Shown here: positions 25,433 to 34,453 of the stretch, in pieces
How the letters are laid out: each line of letters starts with the position of its first letter
Numbering within the stretch: position 1 is the stretch's first letter
NCBI RefSeq assembly: GCF_000814765.1
Contig: NZ_JWIC01000006.1
Coordinates: forward strand, 400,460-464,459
Reading direction: 5' to 3'
DNA: 64,000 bases
Origin: Pseudoalteromonas luteoviolacea
GTDB lineage: Bacteria > Pseudomonadota > Gammaproteobacteria > Enterobacterales > Alteromonadaceae
Translations under genes and position numbers: made by a program
Notes under the pieces: model-generated
The model's input: only the letters and a program-made list of their open reading frames with translations
Told to the model about the DNA's origin: nothing
Database searches by the model: none

Positions 25433-28129
25433 TCAAATCCTTTCAATAAGCTTTTTATTATCGCTACTTTCGCCAACGGGCCTGTTTCGCTCGATAATTG
25501 GAAACACCATGCGGATCGTAGAGCCTTTTTTTGAAGCTTTGATACTAAACTTAGTTTTGTACACTTTGGCAATTTGCTTCATGTTGTAAAACCCAGAGCC
25601 AAAATTTAGCTTGTCCAATAGAGTGATGCCTCGGCCATCATCTTCAACACATACTTCAATGGTTTTATGTTGCAATATTAAGCTAGCGTTTACGTTCTTG
25701 GCTCTCGAATGCTTTATTGCATTTCTTACAGAGTGATATAAAACCAAGTAAATATCGTGCTCTAGTTGGTTATCGAATCTCTCATCTCCAACTGTAGATT
25801 TAATTTTTACGTTCATAGCTAGCTGCATTGAAGCATGTATTTGCAATATATTAATACCAGCGGATAAAGGCTGCTTTCCTAAACTGGCAATGTCATGAGC
25901 TATTGGTTCTAACTTTTCTATGATGTAGGCCATTTTGACCAACCCTTCCGTTAGCATCGTATCATTCCCGCTGCTGCAAAGTGATTTAGCATCAACCATA
26001 TTCACGTATGCTTCAGTTACATTAGATTGTTGGAAGTGTTTTTGATTTCTACGATACACACTGTGAAAACTCTGCACCCATTTATAGACTAAATAGAAAG
26101 CTGATATACTTAAAATGAACGTAAGTAATAAATATATAGCCAAAGCTGCATTCGATTTATAAAAAGGAGCTATAACCTCAAACATATACTCAGTTACATC
26201 ACTTATTTCATTTCCCTGGATGTATCTAAACCTCAAAGTATGAGTTTTTTCTTTGAGCTCACTTAAAGTCAATATGGCTGAGTCTAGTTGAATCCAATCA
26301 CTTCCGTTATGGCTATATTGATAAGTGCCTTTTTTCTCAGACACAAAGTCAAAAGATGAGATCGCAACCTTAAGCTTACCATCACCGAGAGAGAGAAATT
26401 CAGGCTCAGGAAGTAGGCCTAATTCAGATTCTATAAACACTATTTTGGGCTGTATAGGTTTATCATCAATTGACTTGGGTATTTCAATAAGACCTTTATC
26501 ACTTACAGCTATGAGCTTATCACCAACAAGCTTTATACTGCTGGTGCTAAATGAGTCTTGTAAAGTACCTTGTATTGCAATTGTATAGTTATGCGCATTG
26601 CTTACTTTGTGAAGACCATTCGTCGTTTTTATAAAAAGCTCTTCCCTTGTTACATTCAATTCGACTATATAGCTAGGGGAGGGAACTGATTGCCATGTAT
26701 TATCAATTTTCTTGAACAAGCCTTTTCCATAAGTTGACAAAAACAGCTCGTTATTAAGCTCCGCAACATCCGTAACCATTACAGATTGTTCAAAATCCAA
26801 AATAGAATTTCCTGAACGGTCTGCAACGATTAACCCACTAGCAGTACTTATATATGTTTTTCCAGAATGCCTATCAACATTTAAAACCTCCAAGGACGGA
26901 AGCGAATTATTGTATTGTGATGAATCAAGTTGAGTGAAGTGACTACTGAAAAGTTTTACCCCTTCGCTGTTAGTGGCCAAGTAAAGACTGTTCTCAATTA
27001 CCGATGCATTAATGACATGACTATCAATTAGCCTTGTTACGGTTTTTGCTGCAACATTAACCTTGAAAGCTCCCAAGCTTGTAGAAACAATTAGGTGACC
27101 ACTAAAAAGTTCGAATGAATTTATTGAATAGTTCATTTTTGGCATTTTTTCGATTAGCCAGCCAACTTTAATAAACTCGTTATTAACATATTTATATATC
27201 CCTTTACTCGTACCTATCCATATTTCACCATTTACATACTCAATAGCATTGTATTGAGAGTCTAAATGAAGGTCCGCAATTTTATTTTGGCCATCAACAC
27301 GTACAAAGCTGTTTATACCTACTCCCCATAAGGTATTACTTTTATCTACGAATAAGTTACGGTAAGACATTGGTTGGCTCGCAATGTTTTTACGTTTTAT
27401 TTTTAAGGTATTTATGTTCAACTCACTCACATTGCCAGCACTGGTATAATACAACTGATCAGGTGGTATGAAGGTAAGGTTCTCAGCTGAGCTGATGTCC
27501 TCATTTTTTATTGATGATTGTTGACCATTAGAGTAATAATACAATGTTGAATTAATGCTATACGCTACACCATGTGGTGTCGCTTCTAAGTTTCCTTTAT
27601 GTACTCGACCATTTTCCAGCTTTCTTACACCTAATTCAGAGTACACATACAACCCATCTTCACTTAGAAAATATACATGCCCATAGCCAGAGTCTATATC
27701 AAACAACTTGATATCTTTATTAAATATAGTGTGCGCTAATCCGTTATTTACGTTAACTTTTACAATCTGCGTGTCCATCATAGCGAAGATGCTGTTGTTG
27801 TTTACAGCCAACTTATACGCACCAATGTCAGATACCTTTGTTGCTTGATAGCCATTTAAATTAACTTTCCAAAGCTCTCCATTTTGGTACAAAGCAATTA
27901 AATAGTTAAGCTCAGGCATAAACTGTACATCTATGACCATCCCATTAGGCAACTGCGTAAATCTACTCATGCTCGTAAAATGTTCACCATCGTAGCGGTA
28001 AACTCCATCATGAGAAGAAAAATACATCAGTTGCCTTTCATCTTGTGCAACTGTATTTAAATGTTTCATTTGCATAGACAAACAGTTTGCACTGAGCACT
28101 AGCGCAAATAGGAAAAATAGACCACGCAT
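25433..28129 (-). CDS. Beta-propeller sensor with histidine-kinase ATPase domain, prophage-borne
   Basis: An 898-aa membrane protein. Signal peptide (1-18), about 560 residues of propeller repeats of the two-component regulator type, a Y_Y_Y-like domain (~590-655), one membrane helix (~660-684), then a cytosolic HATPase domain with N box (Tyr-His-Ser-Val-Arg-Asn-Ala-Ile-Lys-His-Ser, ~795-805) and G1 box Glu-Asp-Asp-Gly-Arg-Gly-Ile (~829), followed by Gly-Ser-Gly-Phe. I see no HisKA_3 H box (no Arg-Ile-Ala-Arg-Glu-x-His-Asp), and no response regulator lies nearby. It may act on a host regulator, or as an ATP-binding sensor without autophosphorylation. A sensor kinase in a Mu-like prophage is unusual. 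Confidence 0.8.
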   Translation of the reverse strand: MRGLFFLFALVLSANCLSMQMKHLNTVAQDERQLMYFSSHDGVYRYDGEHFTSMSRFTQLPNGMVIDVQFMPELNYLIALYQNGELWKVNLNGYQATKVSDIGAYKLAVNNNSIFAMMDTQIVKVNVNNGLAHTIFNKDIKLFDIDSGYGHVYFLSEDGLYVYSELGVRKLENGRVHKGNLEATPHGVAYSINSTLYYYSNGQQSSIKNEDISSAENLTFIPPDQLYYTSAGNVSELNINTLKIKRKNIASQPMSYRNLFVDKSNTLWGVGINSFVRVDGQNKIADLHLDSQYNAIEYVNGEIWIGTSKGIYKYVNNEFIKVGWLIEKMPKMNYSINSFELFSGHLIVSTSLGAFKVNVAAKTVTRLIDSHVINASVIENSLYLATNSEGVKLFSSHFTQLDSSQYNNSLPSLEVLNVDRHSGKTYISTASGLIVADRSGNSILDFEQSVMVTDVAELNNELFLSTYGKGLFKKIDNTWQSVPSPSYIVELNVTREELFIKTTNGLHKVSNAHNYTIAIQGTLQDSFSTSSIKLVGDKLIAVSDKGLIEIPKSIDDKPIQPKIVFIESELGLLPEPEFLSLGDGKLKVAISSFDFVSEKKGTYQYSHNGSDWIQLDSAILTLSELKEKTHTLRFRYIQGNEISDVTEYMFEVIAPFYKSNAALAIYLLLTFILSISAFYLVYKWVQSFHSVYRRNQKHFQQSNVTEAYVNMVDAKSLCSSGNDTMLTEGLVKMAYIIEKLEPIAHDIASLGKQPLSAGINILQIHASMQLAMNVKIKSTVGDERFDNQLEHDIYLVLYHSVRNAIKHSRAKNVNASLILQHKTIEVCVEDDGRGITLLDKLNFGSGFYNMKQIAKVYKTKFSIKASKKGSTIRMVFPIIERNRPVGESSDNKKLIERI

Positions 28130-28196
28130 AATATTATATCCGTTAATGATCGGCCCTCATGTAAAGGGCCTCACGTCCTAGTTCTTTATTGATTAT

Positions 28197-28724
28197 TTAT
28201 TGTACTTGGTGAGGGTTATGTATTTTAGTCCCACATCCTGCCGCTAACACTGGCACAAATGTGTCTATGGAAGTTTCACTAACATCTTGACTGTCACCAT
28301 TATATGAACCCAGTGTATCACGAGTTAACACTTTGTGAACTTTGTTGGTGTATTTATTTTGCCAAACGACAGGTTGCTCTCTTGGAGCAATTACAAATAA
28401 GTAGGTTGGTTTTCTTGGGTCGGACTCGTGTTTTTTATTATTCCAAGCGTCCATCACTTGTTTACCGAACTGTTCTCCATACAAATGTGTATAAGCGGCT
28501 GCAAGTATTTTTGCACCGGAATCGCTCATGATCATCATTGCAGTATCTTGGTAGTCACTACCACAATCAAATGAAACATCTACATTCATTAGTCTACCAT
28601 CAGGTAAAAGTAGATCTGCATTCATATGTTGTACACGAGCTCGGTCAGGTAATGGTTCAATGGCTTGTGTGTTTGATGCCAAAGCCCCAGCTAGTAGTGC
28701 GAAAATTCCCGAAAGTAATTTCAT
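28197..28724 (-). CDS. Secreted protein, unknown function
   Basis: A 175-aa protein with a clear N-terminal signal peptide (cleavage probably after Thr-Gln-Ala, about residue 21). The mature part has two Cys (Asp-Cys-Gly; Gly-Cys-Gly) that could form a disulfide, and Leu-Phe-Val-Ile-Ala-Pro-Arg-Glu-Gln. No family recognised. It begins 11 bp after the repressor stop and has a ribosome site (AAGGACG) upstream, so repressor transcription should continue into it. A lysogen-expressed envelope or exported protein. Confidence 0.6.
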   Translation of the reverse strand: MKLLSGIFALLAGALASNTQAIEPLPDRARVQHMNADLLLPDGRLMNVDVSFDCGSDYQDTAMMIMSDSGAKILAAAYTHLYGEQFGKQVMDAWNNKKHESDPRKPTYLFVIAPREQPVVWQNKYTNKVHKVLTRDTLGSYNGDSQDVSETSIDTFVPVLAAGCGTKIHNPHQVQ

Positions 28725-28735
28725 TTTATCGTCCT

Positions 28736-29206
28736 TTAAGCCATGTATAGAGCTCCCTCCGCGGCTGTTTTTACCATGACCTCATTGAATTGATATTCAA
28801 ATGTTTTTTCAAACAACATCGGTCTCAGTTTACCACGAATGAATAATTCCCTATCAGCGGGCAAGTTTTTTACAAACATTAAGTCATCAAGTATTTTTTC
28901 CACCAATGCATTTGCAGCAACAGCATCAGATACGTCAAAGGCTTGGGTTTTATCTTGTGACTCCACACCTTGGTTATTATCCCGTTCTACATTCACACCA
29001 AATACATGGTTGAGATCGATTTTCCGATCTGCGCAAGTTTTCACGATTCCTTCCCAAGGCAAAGATTGCCTATTTCTTGCGTTCCTGACAGCTGAAGGGG
29101 ATAAACCTAAAATTTCAGATAGTGCACTATCGCTTGTTACATTGAGCAATTTATACAAACGTTCGTACACAGCCTCAATATCAAAATTAACGGTTTCAGA
29201 TAACAT
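28736..29206 (-). CDS. Phage repressor, CI-type helix-turn-helix
   Basis: A 156-aa protein with an N-terminal HTH of the Phage_CI_repr (PF07022) type (residues ~22-50: Ser-Asp-Ser-Ala-Leu-Ser-Glu-Ile-Leu-Gly ... Ser-Ala-Val-Arg-Asn-Ala-Arg). The rest is a short oligomerisation domain; there is no S24 peptidase domain, so RecA-driven self-cleavage is unlikely. Divergent from the ner-like gene across a 133-bp operator region. It should keep early transcription off and head the lysogenic transcript that reads into the envelope cassette. Confidence 0.8.
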   Translation of the reverse strand: MLSETVNFDIEAVYERLYKLLNVTSDSALSEILGLSPSAVRNARNRQSLPWEGIVKTCADRKIDLNHVFGVNVERDNNQGVESQDKTQAFDVSDAVAANALVEKILDDLMFVKNLPADRELFIRGKLRPMLFEKTFEYQFNEVMVKTAAEGALYMA

Positions 29207-29339
29207 AGCACACCTTTAATACATATGTATAGTAAAATATATTTGTATCATTTTACTGTAAATAACTTGACTCCGATTGATACAGGTGTATTGTTTATGT
29301 GTAGTTTAAATATACAAATGAACCAATGGAGTCATACAA
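29207..29339. promoter_or_regulatory. Divergent repressor/early operator-promoter region
   Basis: Early promoter: TTGACT (29267-29272), 16 bp, TATTGT (29289-29294), rightward. Repeated motifs: palindrome ATACATATGTAT (29219-29230), ATTTGTAT (29241-29248), and ATACAAATG at 29312-29320 and 29334-29342, exactly 22 bp apart and with the last overlapping the ner ATG. These are candidate binding sites for repressor and Ner-like protein. Confidence 0.65.
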
Positions 29340-29651
29340 ATGAGTAACTCTCAAAAGTTAACATCTCGTGAGATTATAGAAAAGTTAAAACCGAAAGATA
29401 TTTGCTTAACAGACATAGCTGAAGCCCTTGAACTTAGTCCTAGTCACGTTTCTAGAATAGCGTCAGGTGATGCAAAATCTCTTCGTGTCGCACAAGCAAT
29501 TTGCAACGCTCTAGAAATGCCAATCCATGAAGTATTTGGCAAATCCTATGAACCTAAAAATAGAGGCCCGAGAAAAAGCCAAATTGTCAAAGCCATTAGG
29601 CAGGGCACACCAATACCTCCTCCTCTAACAATTACACAGCCCTCAGAGTAG
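29340..29651 (+). CDS. Ner/Cro-like early regulator
   Basis: A 103-aa HTH protein (residues ~22-58: Leu-Thr-Asp-Ile-Ala-Glu-Ala-Leu ... Ser-Pro-Ser-His-Val-Ser-Arg-Ile) with a basic C-terminus. First gene of the early operon. In Mu the ner gene is here and its product shuts down early and repressor transcription. An operator repeat overlaps its start codon, which fits autorepression. Confidence 0.75.
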   Translation: MSNSQKLTSREIIEKLKPKDICLTDIAEALELSPSHVSRIASGDAKSLRVAQAICNALEMPIHEVFGKSYEPKNRGPRKSQIVKAIRQGTPIPPPLTITQPSE

Positions 29652-29679
29652 AGACAGGTTTATTTAAGGAGATTTTTAC

Positions 29680-30102
29680 ATGTCTAATAATGAAAAGTTC
29701 GACAGCGTTTTTAGTTGCCATACACCACCCGATTGCGTGGTTTTACACCAGTTTATACACTGCGTTAACGCTTGTATGCGTCGCTGCGGCTACACTCGTA
29801 CTGGGCTGGCGGAAAGAATGAATGAAGCATTAAAAGTGCATCAAATTGAAGTAGATGAAGGTAAATTGAATAAATGGTTCGCTCCAAGCCAGCCTACAGC
29901 TATGCCAATCCATTACCTACCAGCGTTACTGTGGGCTGTTAAAAGTACGGAACCTGCTGATGTTTTACTTGCTCCATTAATGTATACGGCTGTAAATGAG
30001 CGAGCCCTTAAGCTCAAAGAAGTTTCTGAGTACGAAGTTCAGATCAGGAAGTTACAGCAAGAAAAAGAGTCACTCCTCGACGATATCAAAATCGATACTT
30101 AA
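29680..30102 (+). CDS. Early protein of unknown function
   Basis: A 140-aa soluble protein with AAGGAG nine bases before ATG. It has a helical N-terminal half with a possible HTH-like segment (Thr-Gly-Leu-Ala-Glu-Arg-Met, ~41-50; Lys-Leu-Asn-Lys-Trp-Phe, ~62-67), and a C-terminal coiled coil. A short gene between ner and the transposase region is common in this phage group. A DNA-binding role is a guess. Confidence 0.65.
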   Translation: MSNNEKFDSVFSCHTPPDCVVLHQFIHCVNACMRRCGYTRTGLAERMNEALKVHQIEVDEGKLNKWFAPSQPTAMPIHYLPALLWAVKSTEPADVLLAPLMYTAVNERALKLKEVSEYEVQIRKLQQEKESLLDDIKIDT

Positions 30103-30162
30103 TTTTGAGGTTTATACCTATGCCTATCAAAGACCAAGATCTGCCTAAAATTTGGAGCTCCT

Positions 30163-31074
30163 ATGTCTAATCAGCATGTAAAGGAACTAGTAAACCAAGA
30201 GTCTCAAAATGAAATCAATCATCAGATTGCTCAGATAGATTCTCCACTTAACATTGTGATGCCAAGCACAATAGAAGAGGCGATGGACCGTGTTGTTTTT
30301 CTCGCAAATAGACAATTTACTGACAATGCCGAAATGGGGTTTCTCTTACTTAAAATCAAAGCTGAGACAGATCACGGGAAATTCAATTCTCTGCTACATG
30401 AGCGAGGTATTCATCGCCGTACAGCAAGTAGGACTATGGCAATAGCAAAAATGCTAAATGGGCTACCAAAATCCAAAGTGGACACAGTGTCCCTTTTGAA
30501 TTTTAGTCAAAGACAGCTTACAGAGCTTGCAAAAGTTCCTATAGAGACTCTTAAAGAGCTAGATGATCAAGATTACGAAATCTTAGCTGAAACCTCTGGA
30601 AGTGCTATCAAGCAACAAGTTGCAGATCTGATGAAGGAACGTGACGGCTTTCAGGAAGCAGCAGCTAAGGCCATCAACGAACTTGAACATGAAAAGCTGC
30701 GTAAAGTGCCTTCTGTTCGGTTCGACATGCCTGTGTTTATAAGCGAAATGCGCAAGGACGCGATTTGTAATACGGAGCTTTTAGATGAAGCACTGGTAAA
30801 TACGATCACGCAAGTGGGCCAGCTTTGCGATAACCGACAATTGGACTTTGATACCCGCGTGAGCGCAGCGCAAGTTTTGCACCACACCTGGGCCGCGATA
30901 TATAGCCAAGTTGGCAATATTCTTGAGCGTTTAAGTGGCGAATTCTCGGGTCATATTGAAGGCATTGAACACCTACCAAAATTTACCAAAGCAGAGTGGC
31001 AATACGTAGATACTGAACGTAGTCGGCTACTTGAACAATTTCTTTTAGAAAAACAAAGCAAGGAGGTACGCTAA
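30163..31074 (+). CDS. DUF3102-like early protein
   Basis: A 303-aa protein. Residues ~45-110 (Phe-Thr-Asp-Asn-Ala-Glu-Met-Gly-Phe-Leu-Leu-Leu ... Gly-Ile-His-Arg-Arg-Thr-Ala-Ser-Arg) resemble DUF3102, found next to transposases of Mu-like phages. The central part is helical and charged. Its stop codon overlaps the A start, so it is translationally coupled to the transposase. Role unknown; regulator or transposition accessory are possible. Confidence 0.7.
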   Translation: MSNQHVKELVNQESQNEINHQIAQIDSPLNIVMPSTIEEAMDRVVFLANRQFTDNAEMGFLLLKIKAETDHGKFNSLLHERGIHRRTASRTMAIAKMLNGLPKSKVDTVSLLNFSQRQLTELAKVPIETLKELDDQDYEILAETSGSAIKQQVADLMKERDGFQEAAAKAINELEHEKLRKVPSVRFDMPVFISEMRKDAICNTELLDEALVNTITQVGQLCDNRQLDFDTRVSAAQVLHHTWAAIYSQVGNILERLSGEFSGHIEGIEHLPKFTKAEWQYVDTERSRLLEQFLLEKQSKEVR

Positions 31075-32720
31075 TGCATCCTGCTGTTATTAAATTCAAT
31101 AGTTTAAAGCTCGCAGACAGTGATATCACTTGGGCTAATGCGACTGATAAAGCACGTAAAACAGCGCAGAATAGGACCATTTTTGTTAAGCATTTGCTGT
31201 CTAGTGGCTTAAGCATTGATAAAGCAAGACAAGCTCTTGTGACTGCATTGGACCAGCACTTGGTTACGCCTGCATTACACCAGGCAATAAGTTATTTAGG
31301 CAAAGTGCCAACACGAGCCACGGCACATAACTGGGTAAAAGCCTATAAAGAAAAGGGCACTGAGGGGTTACTACCTAACAATAAAGGGAGGGTTGCAGCA
31401 CCGCCGCCATGGGCTGCAAAAGCGCTCGAAATTTATCATAGTCCTAACTCTTTAAGCTTTGCGTTTGTAGCAAGGGACCTAAATAAAATGGGCTATAAAG
31501 TCGATGCGGCCCAAGTGAGGCGTTTTATAAACTCTATGCCCCACGAGCTAGGCCCACAAAGCCCGTATCGGGTCGGCACTAAAATCTATGCTGATAAACA
31601 CAAAGATTTTAAGTTGCGAACGACAAAGAATATACCCGCCGGATTCATATATAACGGTGATGGCCACACAATAGATGTGCACCTTGAGCACACCGAAAGT
31701 GGCGAGTCATTTAGGTATGAGTTAACGGCATTTCAAGATGTTCGCAGCCGAAAAATAGTCGCTTGGGATTTGAGTATTGCTGAGAACTCGTTAGCAACAC
31801 TACGAGCACTGACTGACTCAATAAAAGACTTAAATCATAAGCCTTATTTGATTTATGTTGATAACGGCTCTGGCTACAAAAACCACATGATGTGCGATGA
31901 AAACTGTGGTGTGTATACCCAGTTAGATATTGAGCCTATTTTTGCAATCCCTGGGAACGCGCGTGCTAAATGGATTGAGCGTTTTTTTCGAAACATGGAA
32001 GAAAACGTGGGTAAACGCTTCGAGACATATTGTGGCCGTGGCCATGATAACCGCCACTTGCTTAAAGTGCTCAAAGAAGTGAAACAAGGCAAGCGCAGTT
32101 TACCCACACTAGAAGATTGGATTGCCGAGTTTGAAGCCTGGCTTGAGGAGTATCACAACAGTGAGCACCCAGAAGAAAAGGGCAAAACGCGCAATCAAGT
32201 CTGGGAAGAAAGCTTTGAGCAAAGTATCCCTGAAACCATCAATTTTGAGTATTTACCTAAGACCATTGTAAACGTACGCAAAGGTCAAATTAGGTTCGAT
32301 AACCGCATCTATTCAGCTGACTTTTTATATCAGTTTAATGGCAAACAGCTAGTTGCTGGCTACAGCATGAAGTCATCTGAGCGCATACACCTGTACGAAG
32401 TGACGGGCGAGTTTTTAATGTATGCCTTTCTTAAAAGCAAGGTTAAGGCTGTGCCTGATTCTCGTATCGACCAACGTAGGCTTGAACGTAAAGAGAATCG
32501 CAAAAAGCGCTTGACTAAAGAAATCCAAAAAATTGAGCGTGAAGACTCTCTCACACGCATTGTGGATGTTGAAGAAGTCGAGCTCATTGAAGCTGAGACA
32601 AAAACACTGCCACTCAAGGAGCCTGAGCGCCTTGATATGGATATTGCAGACTTTGTGATTGAGCCAATACCAACACCGAAGCAACCCAACTCTATCGACT
32701 TATTTGGAGAAGACCAATGA
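31074..32720 (+). CDS. A: DDE transposase, MuA family
   Basis: A 548-aa transposase that cuts and joins the phage ends. N-terminal HTH domains (residues ~30-150) bind the ends; the catalytic core has Asp196 (Asn-Gly-Asp-Gly-His), Asp263 (Tyr-Val-Asp-Asn-Gly-Ser-Gly-Tyr) and Glu302 (Lys-Trp-Ile-Glu-Arg-Phe-Phe). The first two Asp are 67 apart, as in MuA. A C-terminal beta-barrel and basic tail (~460-480) follow. It is shorter than MuA (663 aa). Overlaps B by four bases. Confidence 0.93.
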   Translation: MHPAVIKFNSLKLADSDITWANATDKARKTAQNRTIFVKHLLSSGLSIDKARQALVTALDQHLVTPALHQAISYLGKVPTRATAHNWVKAYKEKGTEGLLPNNKGRVAAPPPWAAKALEIYHSPNSLSFAFVARDLNKMGYKVDAAQVRRFINSMPHELGPQSPYRVGTKIYADKHKDFKLRTTKNIPAGFIYNGDGHTIDVHLEHTESGESFRYELTAFQDVRSRKIVAWDLSIAENSLATLRALTDSIKDLNHKPYLIYVDNGSGYKNHMMCDENCGVYTQLDIEPIFAIPGNARAKWIERFFRNMEENVGKRFETYCGRGHDNRHLLKVLKEVKQGKRSLPTLEDWIAEFEAWLEEYHNSEHPEEKGKTRNQVWEESFEQSIPETINFEYLPKTIVNVRKGQIRFDNRIYSADFLYQFNGKQLVAGYSMKSSERIHLYEVTGEFLMYAFLKSKVKAVPDSRIDQRRLERKENRKKRLTKEIQKIEREDSLTRIVDVEEVELIEAETKTLPLKEPERLDMDIADFVIEPIPTPKQPNSIDLFGEDQ

Positions 32721-33952
32721 ACTTTACTGAGCACTATAGCGAACTGCAGCAAAAACAAACCAACCTCGTAAACGCAGAAATTGAGTTTTATAACTTAGGC
32801 CCAGAGGACTATACATGCGGCTTTAACTTAGAAGATGTAAAAACTGTATTGGCAGGCAAGTCACCAATTAATCCTAAGAAGATTATCAATGCAGTATGGG
32901 AACTGTGCTTTGGTGACTGCGACCCAAAGGCGTTTTCAGAAGAAAGTGGCTTTAGTCCCGTTTATAAAGAAGATGATAAGTTGATGGTTGCGCGTATTAA
33001 GAAGCGTATGCGAGCCTCTGATATTAGCGGGCAAGGCATAACCAGCGCAGACTTAGCGCGCAAAATGGGCCGCACAGCAGGCTTTATTAGCCAACTATTA
33101 AACGGAAAATACACAGCAAACCCCACACAGCATCTACATGACATTTTTGCACAAGTATCACCGATAGATACCAGCGAAGTTGAGGTAACAAATATCGCTG
33201 AAGAAGAGCGTATACGTCTTCGCTACGGTGAATACCCATTCGTCGAAACCAGTATTTCTAAAACCATTAATGTGTCTTGCCAACAAGCAAGAGAGCGCCG
33301 CCGTATTTCTGTTTTTGCAGGTCAAGCTGGCCTTGGAAAGAGTATGGCCGCAAAGCAGTATGCTGAACAACACAGTGACGACACGATACTGATTGAAGGC
33401 TCTGAGCTCACAACTGTGACTGAAATATTAGAAACGCTTTGTATTGCATTGAGTCTTACGCCCAAAACATCTGGCTCACGTAACGTTAAAGCAATTTGTA
33501 AGGCGCTGCGTGGCTCTGACAAGTTAATCATCTTAGACGAAGCAGATAAGTGTAAACCGAATTCTTTGGACCCGCTAAGAACCATATCTGACCAAGCCTA
33601 TGTTGGCGTGATGCTGATTGGCAACCTTGAGTTAGACGAACGTATTCAAACCAACCCTAGATACAACCTTATTCGAAGTCGTGTGAGCTTTTTCTATAAA
33701 CCTCTAGGCGAAGTGCCAGTGAACGATTTAAAAAGCATTTTTTATGGCTTAACGAGGAACACCGTGCCTGTTGAAGACGACAGCGACACATTTTGGAATT
33801 GGTTGCACAAGCGTGTCGAAGGTAATGCTAGAACACTCGGAGACAATCTGCTCCCCCATGTGCTTACGCAATTTTATAAGTACCCAGAGCGCAAGTTTAA
33901 TCAAACCATGGTGAATCAAATCCTCACCACGTATTTGAATAAACCGTATTAA
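32717..33952 (+). CDS. B: Transposition ATPase, MuB family
   Basis: A 411-aa AAA+ ATPase that captures target DNA and stimulates the transposase. N-terminal HTH (~108-131: Ser-Ala-Asp-Leu-Ala-Arg-Lys-Met-Gly-Arg-Thr), Walker A Gly-Gln-Ala-Gly-Leu-Gly-Lys-Ser (~202-209), Walker B Leu-Ile-Ile-Leu-Asp-Glu-Ala-Asp (~270-277). Longer than MuB (312 aa), with an extra ~90-residue N-terminal part. It ends convergently with the - strand gene at 33949, overlapping by four bases. Confidence 0.92.
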   Translation: MNFTEHYSELQQKQTNLVNAEIEFYNLGPEDYTCGFNLEDVKTVLAGKSPINPKKIINAVWELCFGDCDPKAFSEESGFSPVYKEDDKLMVARIKKRMRASDISGQGITSADLARKMGRTAGFISQLLNGKYTANPTQHLHDIFAQVSPIDTSEVEVTNIAEEERIRLRYGEYPFVETSISKTINVSCQQARERRRISVFAGQAGLGKSMAAKQYAEQHSDDTILIEGSELTTVTEILETLCIALSLTPKTSGSRNVKAICKALRGSDKLIILDEADKCKPNSLDPLRTISDQAYVGVMLIGNLELDERIQTNPRYNLIRSRVSFFYKPLGEVPVNDLKSIFYGLTRNTVPVEDDSDTFWNWLHKRVEGNARTLGDNLLPHVLTQFYKYPERKFNQTMVNQILTTYLNKPY

Positions 33953-34383
33953 TCGAAGCTAAACGGACATGGAACCAGGTAATCGAAAGGCCAAATCCCT
34001 TCTTTAGTGAGGTGGCAATTTTGCTGTATTTCGCTCCAACTAAAGATTTGATCGGGTTTTGTATCTTCCAGTTCTAACAAAGTTGAATTGACCAAAGGAG
34101 TTAGTAATGAAACAGCCTCAGACAAAACATGCATGCAAGCTAAGCGAATTTTTAACTGATGAACAGATTGCGGTGATCTGCAGGAGGCAGAATTCGCCTT
34201 GTATAAAAATTCCTTTACGTGTTCGGCATGCTCGTCGCGCCAGGTTTCAAAGTCGAAATAATCAACGCCATCAAGCTCAAGTCGAAGTTGATCAACCTCA
34301 TCTTGAGAAAACGCATTCTCCATCTGAGACAGGAGATCAGTCGCATAAGAAAGATACTTTCGATGATTAGGGTATCGAATCAT
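33949..34383 (-). CDS. Minus-strand gene inside the early operon, unknown
   Basis: A 144-aa acidic, Trp/Tyr-containing protein with AGGGA before ATG 34383. It overlaps MuB's end and is opposite to all neighbours. A + strand frame at 34107-34370 over the same DNA has a better ribosome site (AAGGAG) but an unlikely Arg/His/Gln-rich composition, so I prefer the minus gene. Both cannot be excluded. Possible immunity or inserted gene. Confidence 0.5.
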   Translation of the reverse strand: MIRYPNHRKYLSYATDLLSQMENAFSQDEVDQLRLELDGVDYFDFETWRDEHAEHVKEFLYKANSASCRSPQSVHQLKIRLACMHVLSEAVSLLTPLVNSTLLELEDTKPDQIFSWSEIQQNCHLTKEGIWPFDYLVPCPFSFD

Positions 34384-34409
34384 TTTATTAAATCCCTTTT
34401 TTGTAAAGC

Positions 34410-34431
34410 GAGCCTAGCGGCAACTAGGCTC
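34410..34431. terminator. Hairpin between divergent genes
   Basis: GAGCCTAG-CGGCAA-CTAGGCTC, a perfect 8-bp stem, between the minus gene's start and the next + strand gene. No poly-T follows on either strand, so it may be an insulating or processing hairpin and not a true terminator. Confidence 0.35.
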
Positions 34432-34453
34432 ATCATTAAATAAGGAAAACACC

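Noticed and set aside
34107..34370. 87-codon + strand frame with a good AAGGAG site
   Set aside because: Arg/His/Gln-rich composition and antisense to a better protein-like frame; kept only as an alternative.
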